64,000 nt of DNA, from assembly GCF_019795295.1 (NCBI RefSeq), contig NZ_JAIMCG010000005.1:62001-126000 (forward strand), written 5' to 3'. This stretch comes from Cupriavidus sp. AU9028. GTDB lineage: Bacteria; Pseudomonadota; Gammaproteobacteria; Burkholderiales; Burkholderiaceae. Below are positions 35,322 to 43,752 of the stretch, one piece after another. Within the stretch, counting starts at the first letter, position 1. Every line of letters begins with the position of its first letter. The translations under genes and the position numbers were made by a program. Below the pieces are notes generated by a model. That model searched no databases and was not told the origin of the DNA. It saw only the letters and a list, made by a program, of their open reading frames with translations.

Positions 35322-35425
35322 ATGAAGAGGAAGAGGCCGGAAGGAAGCGACCAGGAAGCAAGGAGCCAGCGAGGAGGCGGGGAGGAGGCGGGGAGGAGGC
35401 GGGGAGCCAGCGAGGAAGCGCCGGG
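35322..35425. repeat. Purine-rich tract with tandem GAGGAGGCGGG units
   Basis: About 100 bases almost free of T on the plus strand, with three consecutive 11-12-bp GAGGAGGCGGG-type units near 35372-35405 flanked by two AGCGAGGA copies. It lies in the longest iteron-free gap of the origin (35249-35477). Role unknown. Confidence 0.7.
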
Positions 35426-35529
35426 CGAGTCAGGCCAACCGAGCCGGCAACCAGCGCGCCCCACTGGAAAGGGCATCCGTACCCGTTTCTGCGGACACGC
35501 GCGGGCTGGTCATCACCGGCCGCCAATGC

Positions 35530-35553
35530 AAAAAGCCCCGCATGGGCGGGGCT
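35530..35553 (-). terminator. Terminator of the second csp gene
   Basis: On the minus strand, GCCCCGC (35552-35546), 4-nt loop, GCGGGGC (35541-35535), then T5. It stops the leftward cold-shock transcript before the origin. Confidence 0.9.
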
Positions 35554-35615
35554 TTGCGGTCACCCTTTTCAGGGTGCGGACGTCAGGCAGTGCTGCCGAC
35601 GTCCGTCGCGAAGGC

Positions 35616-35819
35616 TTACAGCGGGGTGATGTTCGCTGCTTGCAGGCCCTTCGGGCCGTTCTTCACTTCGAACGACACGCGCTGGTTTTCCTGCAGCGAC
35701 TTGAAACCCTCGGAGCGGATTTCCGAGAAGTGGGCGAACAGGTCATCACCGCCGGCGTCCGGCTTGATGAAGCCGAAACCTTTGGCGTCGTTGAACCATT
35801 TGACGATACCGGTTTGCAT
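35616..35819 (-). CDS. Cold-shock protein, CspA family (second copy)
   Basis: A 67-residue OB-fold protein, [20 protein letters not shown], with RNP1 KGFGFI and RNP2 LFAHFS intact. AGGA lies 11 bases before the ATG, and an A/T-rich leader precedes it. It points toward the origin, is terminated at 35530, and together with the copy at 32479 brackets repA and the iteron region. Confidence 0.96.
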   Translation of the reverse strand: MQTGIVKWFNDAKGFGFIKPDAGGDDLFAHFSEIRSEGFKSLQENQRVSFEVKNGPKGLQAANITPL

Positions 35820-36203
35820 GGTATTGCTTTTCCTAAAAAAATAAAAAGAAACGGATCGCGCACGCGCGTCCCGACAGAGCTACTCAAGGAAAGGACACCA
35901 TGGACAACCGAAGTACCATGACGGTGGCTAACGAATGTGCTGTTGCCTCGTCGCTTGAACTCTAGTGGGCTTTATACGGGTGTTCCGGCCCGGCGTCAAG
36001 CGTCGTGGCGCCATAGTGCGCGCTGGTCCATGCGGTGATCCTTGTGAGATCATCATCGATTTGGCATAGAGCCTATTTGTCCGTATCGGCGCAAGCGTTA
36101 ACAAAAGTGTTAGACATTACGCCTGGCCCGGCGCAACGCCGGCGGCCGCCCGGTTGCCGTGCACCTGTCGGCACATCGGGGACAAGAACGATACGGAGAC
36201 ACC
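35820..36203. promoter_or_regulatory. Divergent promoter region csp / purine permease
   Basis: 384 bp with no gene. The side next to the cold-shock gene is A/T-rich (35826-35850) and probably forms its leader. The right part, around 36090-36120, is also AT-richer (GTTAACAAAAGTGTTAG) and should drive the permease. No riboswitch fold was recognised. Confidence 0.5.
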
Positions 36204-37577
36204 ATGTCAATTCGCGAGCCCATGTCCGACCCCACCGATCCCAACTCCTCGCCGGCCGCCGCCAGCGCATCCCAGAGCGGTATCCTGGAGCGCCTGTTCA
36301 GGCTGCGTGAACACGAGACCAATGTCCGCACCGAACTGCTTGCCGGGTTGACGACGTTCCTGACCATGGCGTACATCATCTTCGTCAACCCGACCATCCT
36401 CGCGGATGCCGGCATGCCGAAGGACGCGGTATTCGTCGCCACCTGCGTGGCAGCGGCACTGGGTACGCTGATCATGGGGCTGTACGCGAACTATCCGATC
36501 GCGATGGCGCCCGGCATGGGGCTGAACGCCTATTTCGCCTACACCGTGGTGCAGGGCATGGGGTACACCTGGCAGATCGCGCTGGGCGCTGTCTTCGTCT
36601 CGGGCTGCCTGTTCCTGATCGTCACGCTGTTCCGTATCCGGGAGCTGATCGTCAAGGGCATTCCGTACAGCATCCGCGTGGCGATCACGGCCGGGATCGG
36701 ACTGTTCCTGGCCATCATTGCGCTGAAGAACGCCGGTATCGTCGCTGCCAGCCCGGCCACCCTGGTCACGCTGGGCGACCTGCACCAGACGCCGGCGGTG
36801 CTGGCCATCGTCGGCTTTCTCGTCATCGTGGCTCTGGATCGGCTCAAGGTAAAAGGCGCCATCCTGATCGGCATCCTGCTGGTGACCGCCCTCGGTTTCG
36901 TCGTCGGCGGCAACACGTTCCAGGGCATCGTGTCTCCGCCGCCCTCGATCGACCCGACGCTGTTCAAGCTGGACATCTCCGGCGCCCTGTCGGTCGGCAT
37001 TCTCAACGTGGTGCTGGTGTTCTTCCTGGTCGAGCTGTTCGACGCCACCGGCACCCTGATGGGCGTGGCGAACCGGGCCGGACTGCTGCGCGAAGGCAAG
37101 ATGGACCGCCTGAACAAGGCGCTGATGGCGGACAGCACGGCGATCATGGCCGGCTCTTTCCTGGGCACGTCCTCGACCACCGCCTTCATCGAGAGCGCCT
37201 CGGGCGTGCAGGCCGGAGGCCGCACCGGCCTGACCGCGGTCACCGTCGCGGTGCTGTTCCTCGCCTGCCTGTTCATCGCACCGCTGGCCGGAGCGGTCCC
37301 CGCCTATGCCACGGCGCCCGCGCTCCTCTATGTTTCATGCCTGATGCTGCGCGAGCTGGTCGAGATCGAATGGAACGACGTGACCGAGGTGGTGCCGGCC
37401 ATGCTGACCGCGCTGGGAATGCCGTTCACCTACTCGATTGCCAACGGGGTGGCGTTTGGCTTCATCACTTATGCCGGCCTGAAGCTGCTGACGGGCCGCG
37501 CGCGCGACGTGCCCTGGATGGTCTGGATCATCGCAGCGGTGTTCATCTTCAAGTTCTACTACTTGCCGGGACACTGA
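36204..37577 (+). CDS. NCS2-family purine permease (AzgA/PbuG-like)
   Basis: A 457-residue inner-membrane transporter with 12-14 hydrophobic segments, for adenine, hypoxanthine or guanine uptake by proton symport. TTFLTMAYIIFVNPTILADAG (about 50-70), APGMGLNAYFAY (about 100), the ELFDATGTLMGVANRAGLL segment (about 278) and GSFLGTSSTTAFIESASGVQAGGRTG (about 317-342) are hallmarks of the AzgA branch. CGGAG stands 6 bases before the ATG at 36204; the longer frame from 36159 lacks a site. Two iteron copies lie just downstream. Confidence 0.93.
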   Translation: MSIREPMSDPTDPNSSPAAASASQSGILERLFRLREHETNVRTELLAGLTTFLTMAYIIFVNPTILADAGMPKDAVFVATCVAAALGTLIMGLYANYPIAMAPGMGLNAYFAYTVVQGMGYTWQIALGAVFVSGCLFLIVTLFRIRELIVKGIPYSIRVAITAGIGLFLAIIALKNAGIVAASPATLVTLGDLHQTPAVLAIVGFLVIVALDRLKVKGAILIGILLVTALGFVVGGNTFQGIVSPPPSIDPTLFKLDISGALSVGILNVVLVFFLVELFDATGTLMGVANRAGLLREGKMDRLNKALMADSTAIMAGSFLGTSSTTAFIESASGVQAGGRTGLTAVTVAVLFLACLFIAPLAGAVPAYATAPALLYVSCLMLRELVEIEWNDVTEVVPAMLTALGMPFTYSIANGVAFGFITYAGLKLLTGRARDVPWMVWIIAAVFIFKFYYLPGH

Positions 37578-37659
37578 GGCGCGGATCCAGCCGGCATGAG
37601 GCCGGGCGAGACGGGGGCGGCCTGCTGGCCGCCTTCTTTCTTTTCGCCCTGGCGGCGAG

Positions 37660-37675
37660 CGTACCCGTTTCTGCG
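37660..37675 (+). repeat. Dispersed iteron
   Basis: Exact CGTACCCGTTTCTGCG, 80 bp after the permease gene. Confidence 0.9.
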
Positions 37676-37725
37676 AAAAGCGGGATCGGGCCGGTGGCAA
37701 GGCGCCGCTGCGTGAGCCGCTCCGC

Positions 37726-37741
37726 CGTACCCGTTTCTGCG
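37726..37741 (+). repeat. Dispersed iteron
   Basis: Exact copy, 50 bp after the previous one, same orientation. Confidence 0.9.
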
Positions 37742-38239
37742 AGTGCGGTAAGCATTTATTTACTAAGATTCAGGCCCACCGCAGCGCTATGACGTTGCCC
37801 CGAAGCCATACAGAAGGATGAATTTGCGCGCATCCCCGAGGCAGGGGGTAGACAAACCGGGTCAAATGCACTGAACTAGAGGACAAGGGCGCTGCAGAGC
37901 GCCCTTTCTTGACTCTGGGCCGACAACGGTCCCCCAACGATAACGAGCGCGTCCGTCCTGCATTGGCCGGAACGCCCGCATAGACCGCCACCAGGCGGCG
38001 AGCGACGACAAGAAGAGCACGCACCAAGGCGTGCCACCGACAGGCGGAAAAAGAACAGTAGACGTAGCGCGAAAGTGTAGTGCCGGGGGTGTTGTACAAC
38101 GGGGAAAACTCATGATCTCAGGAGAAGTCCGGGCCCCGGCAGCGATGCCGGCAACGGAGACTGGCGCCCTTTGCATGTTTGACCTGCCGGCCGCGCCCGT
38201 GGCCGCCGCTCCAATCCACCTTCCAGTGGCGAGGCACCC
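37742..38239. promoter_or_regulatory. Non-coding region before the sigma-54 activator gene
   Basis: Part of a 660-bp gap. It holds an 8-bp hairpin AAGGGCGC/GCGCCCTT (37885-37906) followed by TTCTT, a possible terminator, and a perfect 10-bp palindrome GTTGTACAAC (38091-38100) about 140 bp before the activator gene. No gene is supported. Confidence 0.5.
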
Positions 38240-39739
38240 ATGATGCCGGCGCTGCGACCTGGAGGCGATTCCCAGCCGATACAGATCGACCCCACCTTGC
38301 TGCGGGAAGCGCACGAGCGCGCGGCAAGCAAGCCGCCCAGCGGGCATCACGTCCGGGAGAACGGGATGGAGCGACCGAGCAAGCCGCTGCCGCAGGCGGC
38401 CCAGGTGACCATCGTGGCGCGGCACCAGCAGCTGGCGCTGGACTGCGCGCAGCTCGGCCCGGAATGGGACGTGCGCCACGTTCAACAGTTGCGCGACCTT
38501 CCCCGCGTGCTGCGCAACGCCGGCCCCGGAGCGGCGCTACTGGACCTGCAGACCGACTACACGGACGCGGAATATGCGGTGCTGGAGCAGGCGCTGCAGT
38601 TGCCGCACATGGTCTGGGTGGCGGTGACGAGCGCCACGCGGCTGCGCGATGACGAGCGCGTGCGGCGCCTGATCCGCGACTACTGCGTCGACTACCTGCG
38701 CGCTCCCTTCGCCCAGTCCGATCTCATGTACACGCTGTCCCACGCCAGAGGCATGGCCGCCCTGCACGCCGAGCCGGGCCTGCGGGTGCGCGAGCGCGGT
38801 CCCATGATTGGCGAGTGCGAGGCCATGCGTGCCATGTTCCGATCGCTGGGCAAGGTCGCGACCAACGATGCGCCGGTCTTTATCTCGGGCGAGTCGGGTA
38901 CCGGAAAGGAACTGGCGGCGCAGGCCATCCACGAGGCGTCCAGTCGCGGCAAGGGCCCGTTCGTCGCGATCAACTGCGGGGCGATTCCGCCGCACCTGAT
39001 CCAGTCCGAATTGTTCGGCTACGAGAAGGGGGCGTTCACCGGCGCGCACCAGCGCAAGATCGGCTGGATCGAGCAGGCACAAGGCGGCACGCTGTTTCTC
39101 GACGAGATCGGTGACCTGCCGCTGGAGAGCCAGGTTGCGCTGCTGCGCTTCCTGCAGCAGGGCTCGATCACCCGGCTGGGCGGACACCAGCCGATTCCGC
39201 TGGATCTGCGCATCATCTCGGCGACCCATGTGGATCTGCTCGCCGCCCAGGCCGAGGGCCGCTTCCGTTCGGACCTGTACCACCGGCTCTGCGTGCTGAC
39301 GCTGTCGATACCGGCGCTGCGCGAGCGGGGCGAGGACATTCTGCTGCTGGCCAATGCAGTGCTCAGGGAGCACGCGCACGAGGCACATCGGCGCATTCGC
39401 GGCTTCTCCTCCTGTGCCACCCAGGCCATGATGCAGTACGCCTGGCCGGGCAACGTCCGCGAGTTGATCAACCGGGTGCGGCGGGCGATCGTGATGACGG
39501 ACAATCGCAAGATCACCGCAGAGGACCTGCAATTGCACGGGAGTGTGGAAGGACCCCGCAAGACGCTCGATGCCATCCGCGAAGAGGCCGAGCGCGAGGC
39601 GATCCGCTCGGTGATGGCCAGCCACGGCTTTCACGTCGTGCCGGCCGCGCGCGAGCTGAACGTGTCGCGAGTCACCCTCTACCGGCTGATGCACAAGCAC
39701 AATATCCGCGTGGAAGCCCAGCCCGCGCGCAGCAAGTAG
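38240..39739 (+). CDS. VpsR-like sigma-54 interaction-domain regulator
   Basis: A 499-residue enhancer-binding protein. Residues about 55-170 form a receiver-like domain with LLDLQ at the phosphorylation strand but without the usual acidic pair; then an AAA+ domain with Walker A GESGTGKE (about 216), the sigma-54 loop GAFTGA (about 266), Walker B GGTLFLDEIGDL (about 285) and the R-finger region; a Fis-type HTH ends the chain (VPAARELNVSRVTLYRLMHKH). The layout resembles VpsR and its Burkholderia relatives, c-di-GMP-responsive activators of EPS genes, so it may act on the EPS locus to the left; this is inference. Two tandem ATG codons follow GAGG. Confidence 0.88.
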   Translation: MMPALRPGGDSQPIQIDPTLLREAHERAASKPPSGHHVRENGMERPSKPLPQAAQVTIVARHQQLALDCAQLGPEWDVRHVQQLRDLPRVLRNAGPGAALLDLQTDYTDAEYAVLEQALQLPHMVWVAVTSATRLRDDERVRRLIRDYCVDYLRAPFAQSDLMYTLSHARGMAALHAEPGLRVRERGPMIGECEAMRAMFRSLGKVATNDAPVFISGESGTGKELAAQAIHEASSRGKGPFVAINCGAIPPHLIQSELFGYEKGAFTGAHQRKIGWIEQAQGGTLFLDEIGDLPLESQVALLRFLQQGSITRLGGHQPIPLDLRIISATHVDLLAAQAEGRFRSDLYHRLCVLTLSIPALRERGEDILLLANAVLREHAHEAHRRIRGFSSCATQAMMQYAWPGNVRELINRVRRAIVMTDNRKITAEDLQLHGSVEGPRKTLDAIREEAEREAIRSVMASHGFHVVPAARELNVSRVTLYRLMHKHNIRVEAQPARSK

Positions 39740-40448
39740 TCGCGGGGGATCTCACTGGCGCCGCGGCCGGCAGGTCGCGGGAGCGAGCCACTGAAACAGG
39801 GTTGCGCACCAGTGCTGCCTGGCGCTCGTCGTCTGCGCACGAGCCGTCCGTTTCTGCATGGCGAGCAACGGCGGGGATAGCAGCAGGGCGACGGTGCCGG
39901 GTGGCCGGATCAGACGCTGGGCGCGCCGGCGCGCCGTCATGCGGGCCGCGGGTTGACGCATGATGCCTCCTTCGCTGGCGGACGGATTGCCGGGCGCGAG
40001 CGGCGCACGGCTGTCCAGCCATGTCCGCAGAGTCCGTGCCAGCGCGGAAATCGCCTTTGAAAAGAGCGGGTTGCGCCCGCTTCTGGAAGCAGGCTCGCAA
40101 TTCCGCCTGCTGTGCTGCCCGGATCTGTCGCAGCGTTGTTACGCGCGATCGGAACGCTGCGAATGCGCGGCGGCCCTCGGCGCGATCGCGTCAGGTAACG
40201 CACAGGTGGCGGCACTCCGAGGCTGCGCACGATCGGTGCCGGAAAGCGCGGGAATCGGCCGTGCAGCAGCAGGCGGTGTGGTGCACCCGGCGCCCTGTCG
40301 AGGGCCACGCGGGGGGCGCGTAACGCAACCGATCACGGGGTGCATCCTGACCGCTGCGTTGGCACCCTGAACGGATGCCGGCCCGGCGATTACAGCAGCG
40401 AAACAGCGGTGATCGCCGCCTGCCGCCCGGGCGCAGAAACGGGTACGC
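39740..40448. other. Long stretch without a supported gene
   Basis: 709 bp. A 69-codon frame on the minus strand (39752-39961) and a 136-codon frame on the plus strand (39960-40370) are open, but neither has a ribosome-binding site or recognisable content. An exact iteron (40432-40447) is at the right end. Confidence 0.5.
40432..40447 (-). repeat. Dispersed iteron
   Basis: Exact consensus in minus orientation, one base after the stop codon of the lipoprotein gene. Confidence 0.9.
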
Positions 40449-40646
40449 CTACCGCGCCGGCGCTTCCGAGGCGTTCGGGGCGGTGGCGCCCCCGCCCGAG
40501 AGCGCCGGCTGGGCCGCGCTGCTGGTGCCGGCATCGCCGGAGATGGGCTTGGGACCGGGCTGGCTGCGGTCGCAGCCGGCGGCGGCCAGCATCATGGCCC
40601 CGCTGCAGGCGAGGGCGGCCAGACGAAATAGTGAAGTCGAGTGCAC
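40449..40646 (-). CDS. Small lipoprotein
   Basis: A 65-residue predicted lipoprotein of unknown function. It has a charged start, hydrophobic FRLAALACSGAMMLAAAGC and lipobox AAGC with the Cys at about residue 25, then a Ser/Pro/Gly/Ala-rich tail (SQPGPKPISGDAGTSSAAQ). The start is GTG at 40646 with a perfect AGGAGG four bases upstream, which decides it; longer frames upstream lack a site. Confidence 0.72.
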   Translation of the reverse strand: MHSTSLFRLAALACSGAMMLAAAGCDRSQPGPKPISGDAGTSSAAQPALSGGGATAPNASEAPAR

Positions 40647-40843
40647 GATGCCTCCTGAGGCGGTTGGAATGCCGAGCAACGGCGGGTTCTGATTGGGCCG
40701 CCCGACGCGCGCAGTGTTCCCTCGTTTTTGCGCCGGTTCGGCTTGGGGCGGGCGCCCTGGCGGGGTATGCTTGACGCTCCGCCACTGTAGCGCCGCTGCT
40801 TCCGGTCCTGGCGCAATGCAGCCAACGGCCGGCGCGGCGCCTG

Positions 40844-41908
40844 ATGCCGATGACCCGAGAATCCCCCGGAGGCTCGCCTGCGGACCGCGCCAGGCCGGGC
40901 CCCGCCTCTTCCTCTGCCGCCGCATCGGCCGCCGCATCGTCCGCGGCACCGTCGCGGCTTGCCCGGTTGCTGCCCGACCGCCACACGCTGCATCGGACCT
41001 ACAAGGTGCTGGCCGCCGCGCTCAGCTGCTGGTTCTTCCACCGCGCCGCGAGCAAGGGTGCCGCGCTGTCGTTCTATATGCTGTTTTCGCTTGCGCCGAT
41101 CCTGGTACTGGTGATTGCCATCGCCGGCCTGTTTTTCGGCGCGGAAGCGGCGCGCGGCGAGATTTTCGCCCAGCTCGAAGGCCTGGTCGGCGCACAGGGC
41201 GCCAATGCCATCCAGCAGCTGCTGGCGGCAACGCACCGCGCGGGCGGCAGCGGCACGGCAGCGCTGATCGCCACCGGCATCCTGATCGTGGGCGCCACCA
41301 CGGCCTTCGCGGAACTGAAGACGAGCCTGGACGAAATCTGGGAAGCGGACCAGCCCGAAGCCGCAGGTTGGCGCCGGCTGCTGCGCACGCGGCTGCTGTC
41401 GTTCAGCCTGGTGCTGGTGCTGGCGCTGATGCTGCTGGTCTCGCTGGTCGTCAACGCGGCGCTGGCGGCGGTGGAGCGCTTCTGGGGAGAAGTCTGGAAC
41501 CATTCCTGGCTTGCCCCGCTTGCCTCGGCCCTGTCCAGCGTCTTCTCGTTTGCCGTGGTCACCGCGCTGTTCGCCGTCGTCTTCAAGATGCTGCCGCGGG
41601 TCAAGGTCGCATGGCGGGATGTGGCGATGGGCGCCATCATTACCGCCGTACTGTTCTCGGTAGGCAAGCGGCTGATCGGCGTCTATCTGGGCAACAGCGC
41701 GGTTGCCTCGTCCTACGGGGCGGCCGGCTCGGTGGTGGCGCTGATGCTGTGGGTCTACTACTCGGCCCAGATCTTCTTTTTCGGCGCGGAGCTGACCCAT
41801 CAGTACGCGCTGCAGTTCGGCAGTCTGCGCGATCGCATGGCCGGCAGGCCGGTCGAAGGACAGGGCGAAAGACAGGGCGAAAGACAGGGCGAAAGACAGG
41901 CCGAATGA
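40844..41908 (+). CDS. YihY/BrkB family inner-membrane protein
   Basis: A 354-residue membrane protein of the YihY (formerly BrkB, RNase BN misnomer) family; its exact role is not known. About six membrane segments; SFYMLFSLAPILVLVIAIAG (about 77-96) and AAGSVVALMLWVYYSAQIFFFGAELTHQY (about 287-315) are the family hallmarks. The first 45 residues are an Ala/Ser-rich extension. The C-terminus ends in GERQ repeats from a 12-bp tandem DNA repeat (about 41868-41903). Weak ribosome-binding site; ATG at 40844 or 40850. Confidence 0.9.
   Translation: MPMTRESPGGSPADRARPGPASSSAAASAAASSAAPSRLARLLPDRHTLHRTYKVLAAALSCWFFHRAASKGAALSFYMLFSLAPILVLVIAIAGLFFGAEAARGEIFAQLEGLVGAQGANAIQQLLAATHRAGGSGTAALIATGILIVGATTAFAELKTSLDEIWEADQPEAAGWRRLLRTRLLSFSLVLVLALMLLVSLVVNAALAAVERFWGEVWNHSWLAPLASALSSVFSFAVVTALFAVVFKMLPRVKVAWRDVAMGAIITAVLFSVGKRLIGVYLGNSAVASSYGAAGSVVALMLWVYYSAQIFFFGAELTHQYALQFGSLRDRMAGRPVEGQGERQGERQGERQAE
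41868..41903 (+). repeat. 12-bp tandem repeat in the YihY-like gene
   Basis: About three copies of GGCGAAAGACAG give GERQGERQGERQ at the C-terminus. In-frame unit length means copy-number change would not break the gene. Confidence 0.85.
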
Positions 41909-42049
41909 CAGGCCGGACCACGCGACGGGCCGCTAACCGGTAGAATAGCGGCCCATTCCCCTCAGGCGACCCCCGGCCGCCCGCCTTGCGCGGCAGCGCG
42001 GTGTTGCCCATTGCGGGCCCTGTCATCCGCCAGCCGTTCCGATCCTACC

Positions 42050-43624
42050 GTGAGTTCGCTCGTATCCGAAATTGCGCGCCGTCGCACCTTCGCCATCATT
42101 TCCCACCCCGATGCCGGCAAGACGACGCTGACCGAAAAGCTGCTGTGGTTCGGCGGCGCCATCCAGGTCGCCGGCGAGGTGCGCGCCCGCAAGGCGGACC
42201 GCCACGCGACCTCCGACTGGATGGAGCTGGAAAAGCAGCGCGGCATCTCGGTGACTTCGTCGGTGATGCAGTTCCCGTACCGCGAGCACATCGTCAACCT
42301 GCTGGACACGCCGGGGCACGAGGACTTCTCGGAAGATACCTACCGCACCCTGACGGCGGTCGACTCGGCGGTGATGGTGATCGACTCGGTCAATGGCGTC
42401 GAGGCGCAGACCATCAAGCTGCTCAATGTCTGCCGCCTGCGCGATACGCCGATCCTGACCTTCATCAACAAGCTGGACCGCGAGGGCCGCTCGCCGATCG
42501 AGCTGCTGGACGAAATCGAGGACGTGCTGCAGATCCAGTGCGCGCCGATGACCTGGCCGATCGGCATGGGCAAGGCCTTCCGGGGCGTGTATCACCTGAT
42601 CGACGACCGCGTGCAGCTGTTCGATCCGCACGGCGAGAAGGGCACCGCCGCCATGGTGGACGGCCTGGACAATCCGGAACTCGACCGCATCCTGGGCTCG
42701 CAGGCCGAGGAGCTGCGCATCGAGATCGAACTGGTGCGCGGCGCTTCCCACGCCTTCGACAAGGAAGCGTTCCTGGCGGGCAAGCAGACGCCGGTGTACT
42801 TCGGCTCGGCGATCAACAACTTCGGCGTGCAATCGCTGCTGGACGCGCTGTGCGACCTGTCGCCGCCGCCGCAGCCGCGCAATACCGACAGCCGCCTGGT
42901 GGATCCGCAGGAGGGCAAGTTCACCGGCTTTGTCTTCAAGATCCAGGCCAACATGGACCCGCGCCACCGCGACCGCATCGCGTTCGTGCGGGTGTGCTCC
43001 GGCCGTTTCGAGCGCGGCATGAAGCTGCTGCACGTGGCGGCGGGCAAGACGGTGGCGATCAACAACGCCATCACGTTCATGGCGCAGGACCGCAATACCA
43101 CGGAGGAAGCCTACGCCGGCGACATCATCGGCGTGCCCAACCACGGCACGATTCGCCTGGGCGACGTATTCACCGAAGGCGAGTCGCTCAAGTTCACCGG
43201 CATTCCGTCCTTCGCACCGGAGTTCTTCCGGCGCGCGCGCCTGAATAACCCGCTGAAGGTCAAGCAGCTGCAGAAGGGCTTGCAGCAGCTGGCCGAAGAG
43301 GGCGCAACGCAGATGTTCCGGCCGCTCGCTTCCAACGAACTGGTGCTCGGCGCGGTCGGTATCCTGCAGTTCGACGTGGTGGCCCACCGCCTCGAGCACG
43401 AGTACGGGGTGGACGCCATCTTCGAATCGCACGAGTGTGCCACCGCGCGCTGGATCAAGGGACCCCCGGCGGAAGTGGAAAAGCTGATTGCCAAGGCAGG
43501 CCACAATGTCGCCCTCGATGGCGCGGGCGACCATGTCTATCTCGCGCCCAGCATGGTCAACCTGCGGCTGACGCAGGAGCGCTTCCCGGATCTGCAGTTC
43601 CTGGAAACGCGGGAGATCGTCTGA
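42050..43624 (+). CDS. prfC: Peptide chain release factor 3
   Basis: GTPase that recycles RF1 and RF2 from the ribosome after termination. The 524-residue product begins [20 protein letters not shown] when read from GTG 42050, the normal family N-terminus; a TTG at 42011 would extend it without support. G1 SHPDAGKTT (about 18-26), switch [18 protein letters not shown] (about 86-101) and G4 [10 protein letters not shown] (about 141) are intact, followed by domains II and III to near the usual 529-residue length. A single-copy housekeeping gene on this replicon supports chromid status. Confidence 0.96.
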   Translation: MSSLVSEIARRRTFAIISHPDAGKTTLTEKLLWFGGAIQVAGEVRARKADRHATSDWMELEKQRGISVTSSVMQFPYREHIVNLLDTPGHEDFSEDTYRTLTAVDSAVMVIDSVNGVEAQTIKLLNVCRLRDTPILTFINKLDREGRSPIELLDEIEDVLQIQCAPMTWPIGMGKAFRGVYHLIDDRVQLFDPHGEKGTAAMVDGLDNPELDRILGSQAEELRIEIELVRGASHAFDKEAFLAGKQTPVYFGSAINNFGVQSLLDALCDLSPPPQPRNTDSRLVDPQEGKFTGFVFKIQANMDPRHRDRIAFVRVCSGRFERGMKLLHVAAGKTVAINNAITFMAQDRNTTEEAYAGDIIGVPNHGTIRLGDVFTEGESLKFTGIPSFAPEFFRRARLNNPLKVKQLQKGLQQLAEEGATQMFRPLASNELVLGAVGILQFDVVAHRLEHEYGVDAIFESHECATARWIKGPPAEVEKLIAKAGHNVALDGAGDHVYLAPSMVNLRLTQERFPDLQFLETREIV

Positions 43625-43634
43625 TTCTGCCCCG

Positions 43635-43665
43635 ATGCCGCGCCGGTGCCAGGCCGGTGCGGCAT
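43635..43665. terminator. Hairpin after prfC, possible terminator
   Basis: 12-bp stem (43635-43646 with 43654-43665, one G-T pair) with a 7-nt loop, 10 bp after the stop codon; no T-run follows, so the assignment is weak. Confidence 0.45.
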
Positions 43666-43752
43666 TCCCGTGCAGCCGTTTCCGCTGCCCGCGCCGCCCG
43701 CTCGATGGCGATCGTCATGGCAAGGGCGGCATGTCGTCCCACCGCCCTTCTC

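Larger units (their letters stand above)
34279..35493 (+). repeat. Replication origin iteron array
   Basis: Twenty copies of a 16-bp direct repeat, consensus CGTACCCGTTTCTGCG, all in plus orientation. The first five (starts 34279, 34301, 34323, 34345, 34368) are degenerate and spaced 22-23 bp, two helical turns apart. The others (34446, 34562, 34632, 34700, 34744, 34879, 34947, 34992, 35045, 35070, 35136, 35165, 35179, 35233, 35478) are mostly exact or one to three mismatches and irregularly spaced. Open frames across this block exist only because the repeat has no stop codon in some frames. This is the probable oriV bound by RepA. Confidence 0.92.

Noticed and set aside
34213-35526. Several overlapping open frames on both strands across the origin, with recurring short peptides
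   Set aside because: The frames follow the iteron, which lacks stop codons in some frames; peptides are just translated repeats, with no ribosome-binding sites or domains.
39752-40370. Two open frames in the gap after the VpsR-like gene (39752-39961 minus, 39960-40370 plus)
   Set aside because: No ribosome-binding site, no recognisable motif, and composition typical of GC-rich non-coding frames; left unannotated.
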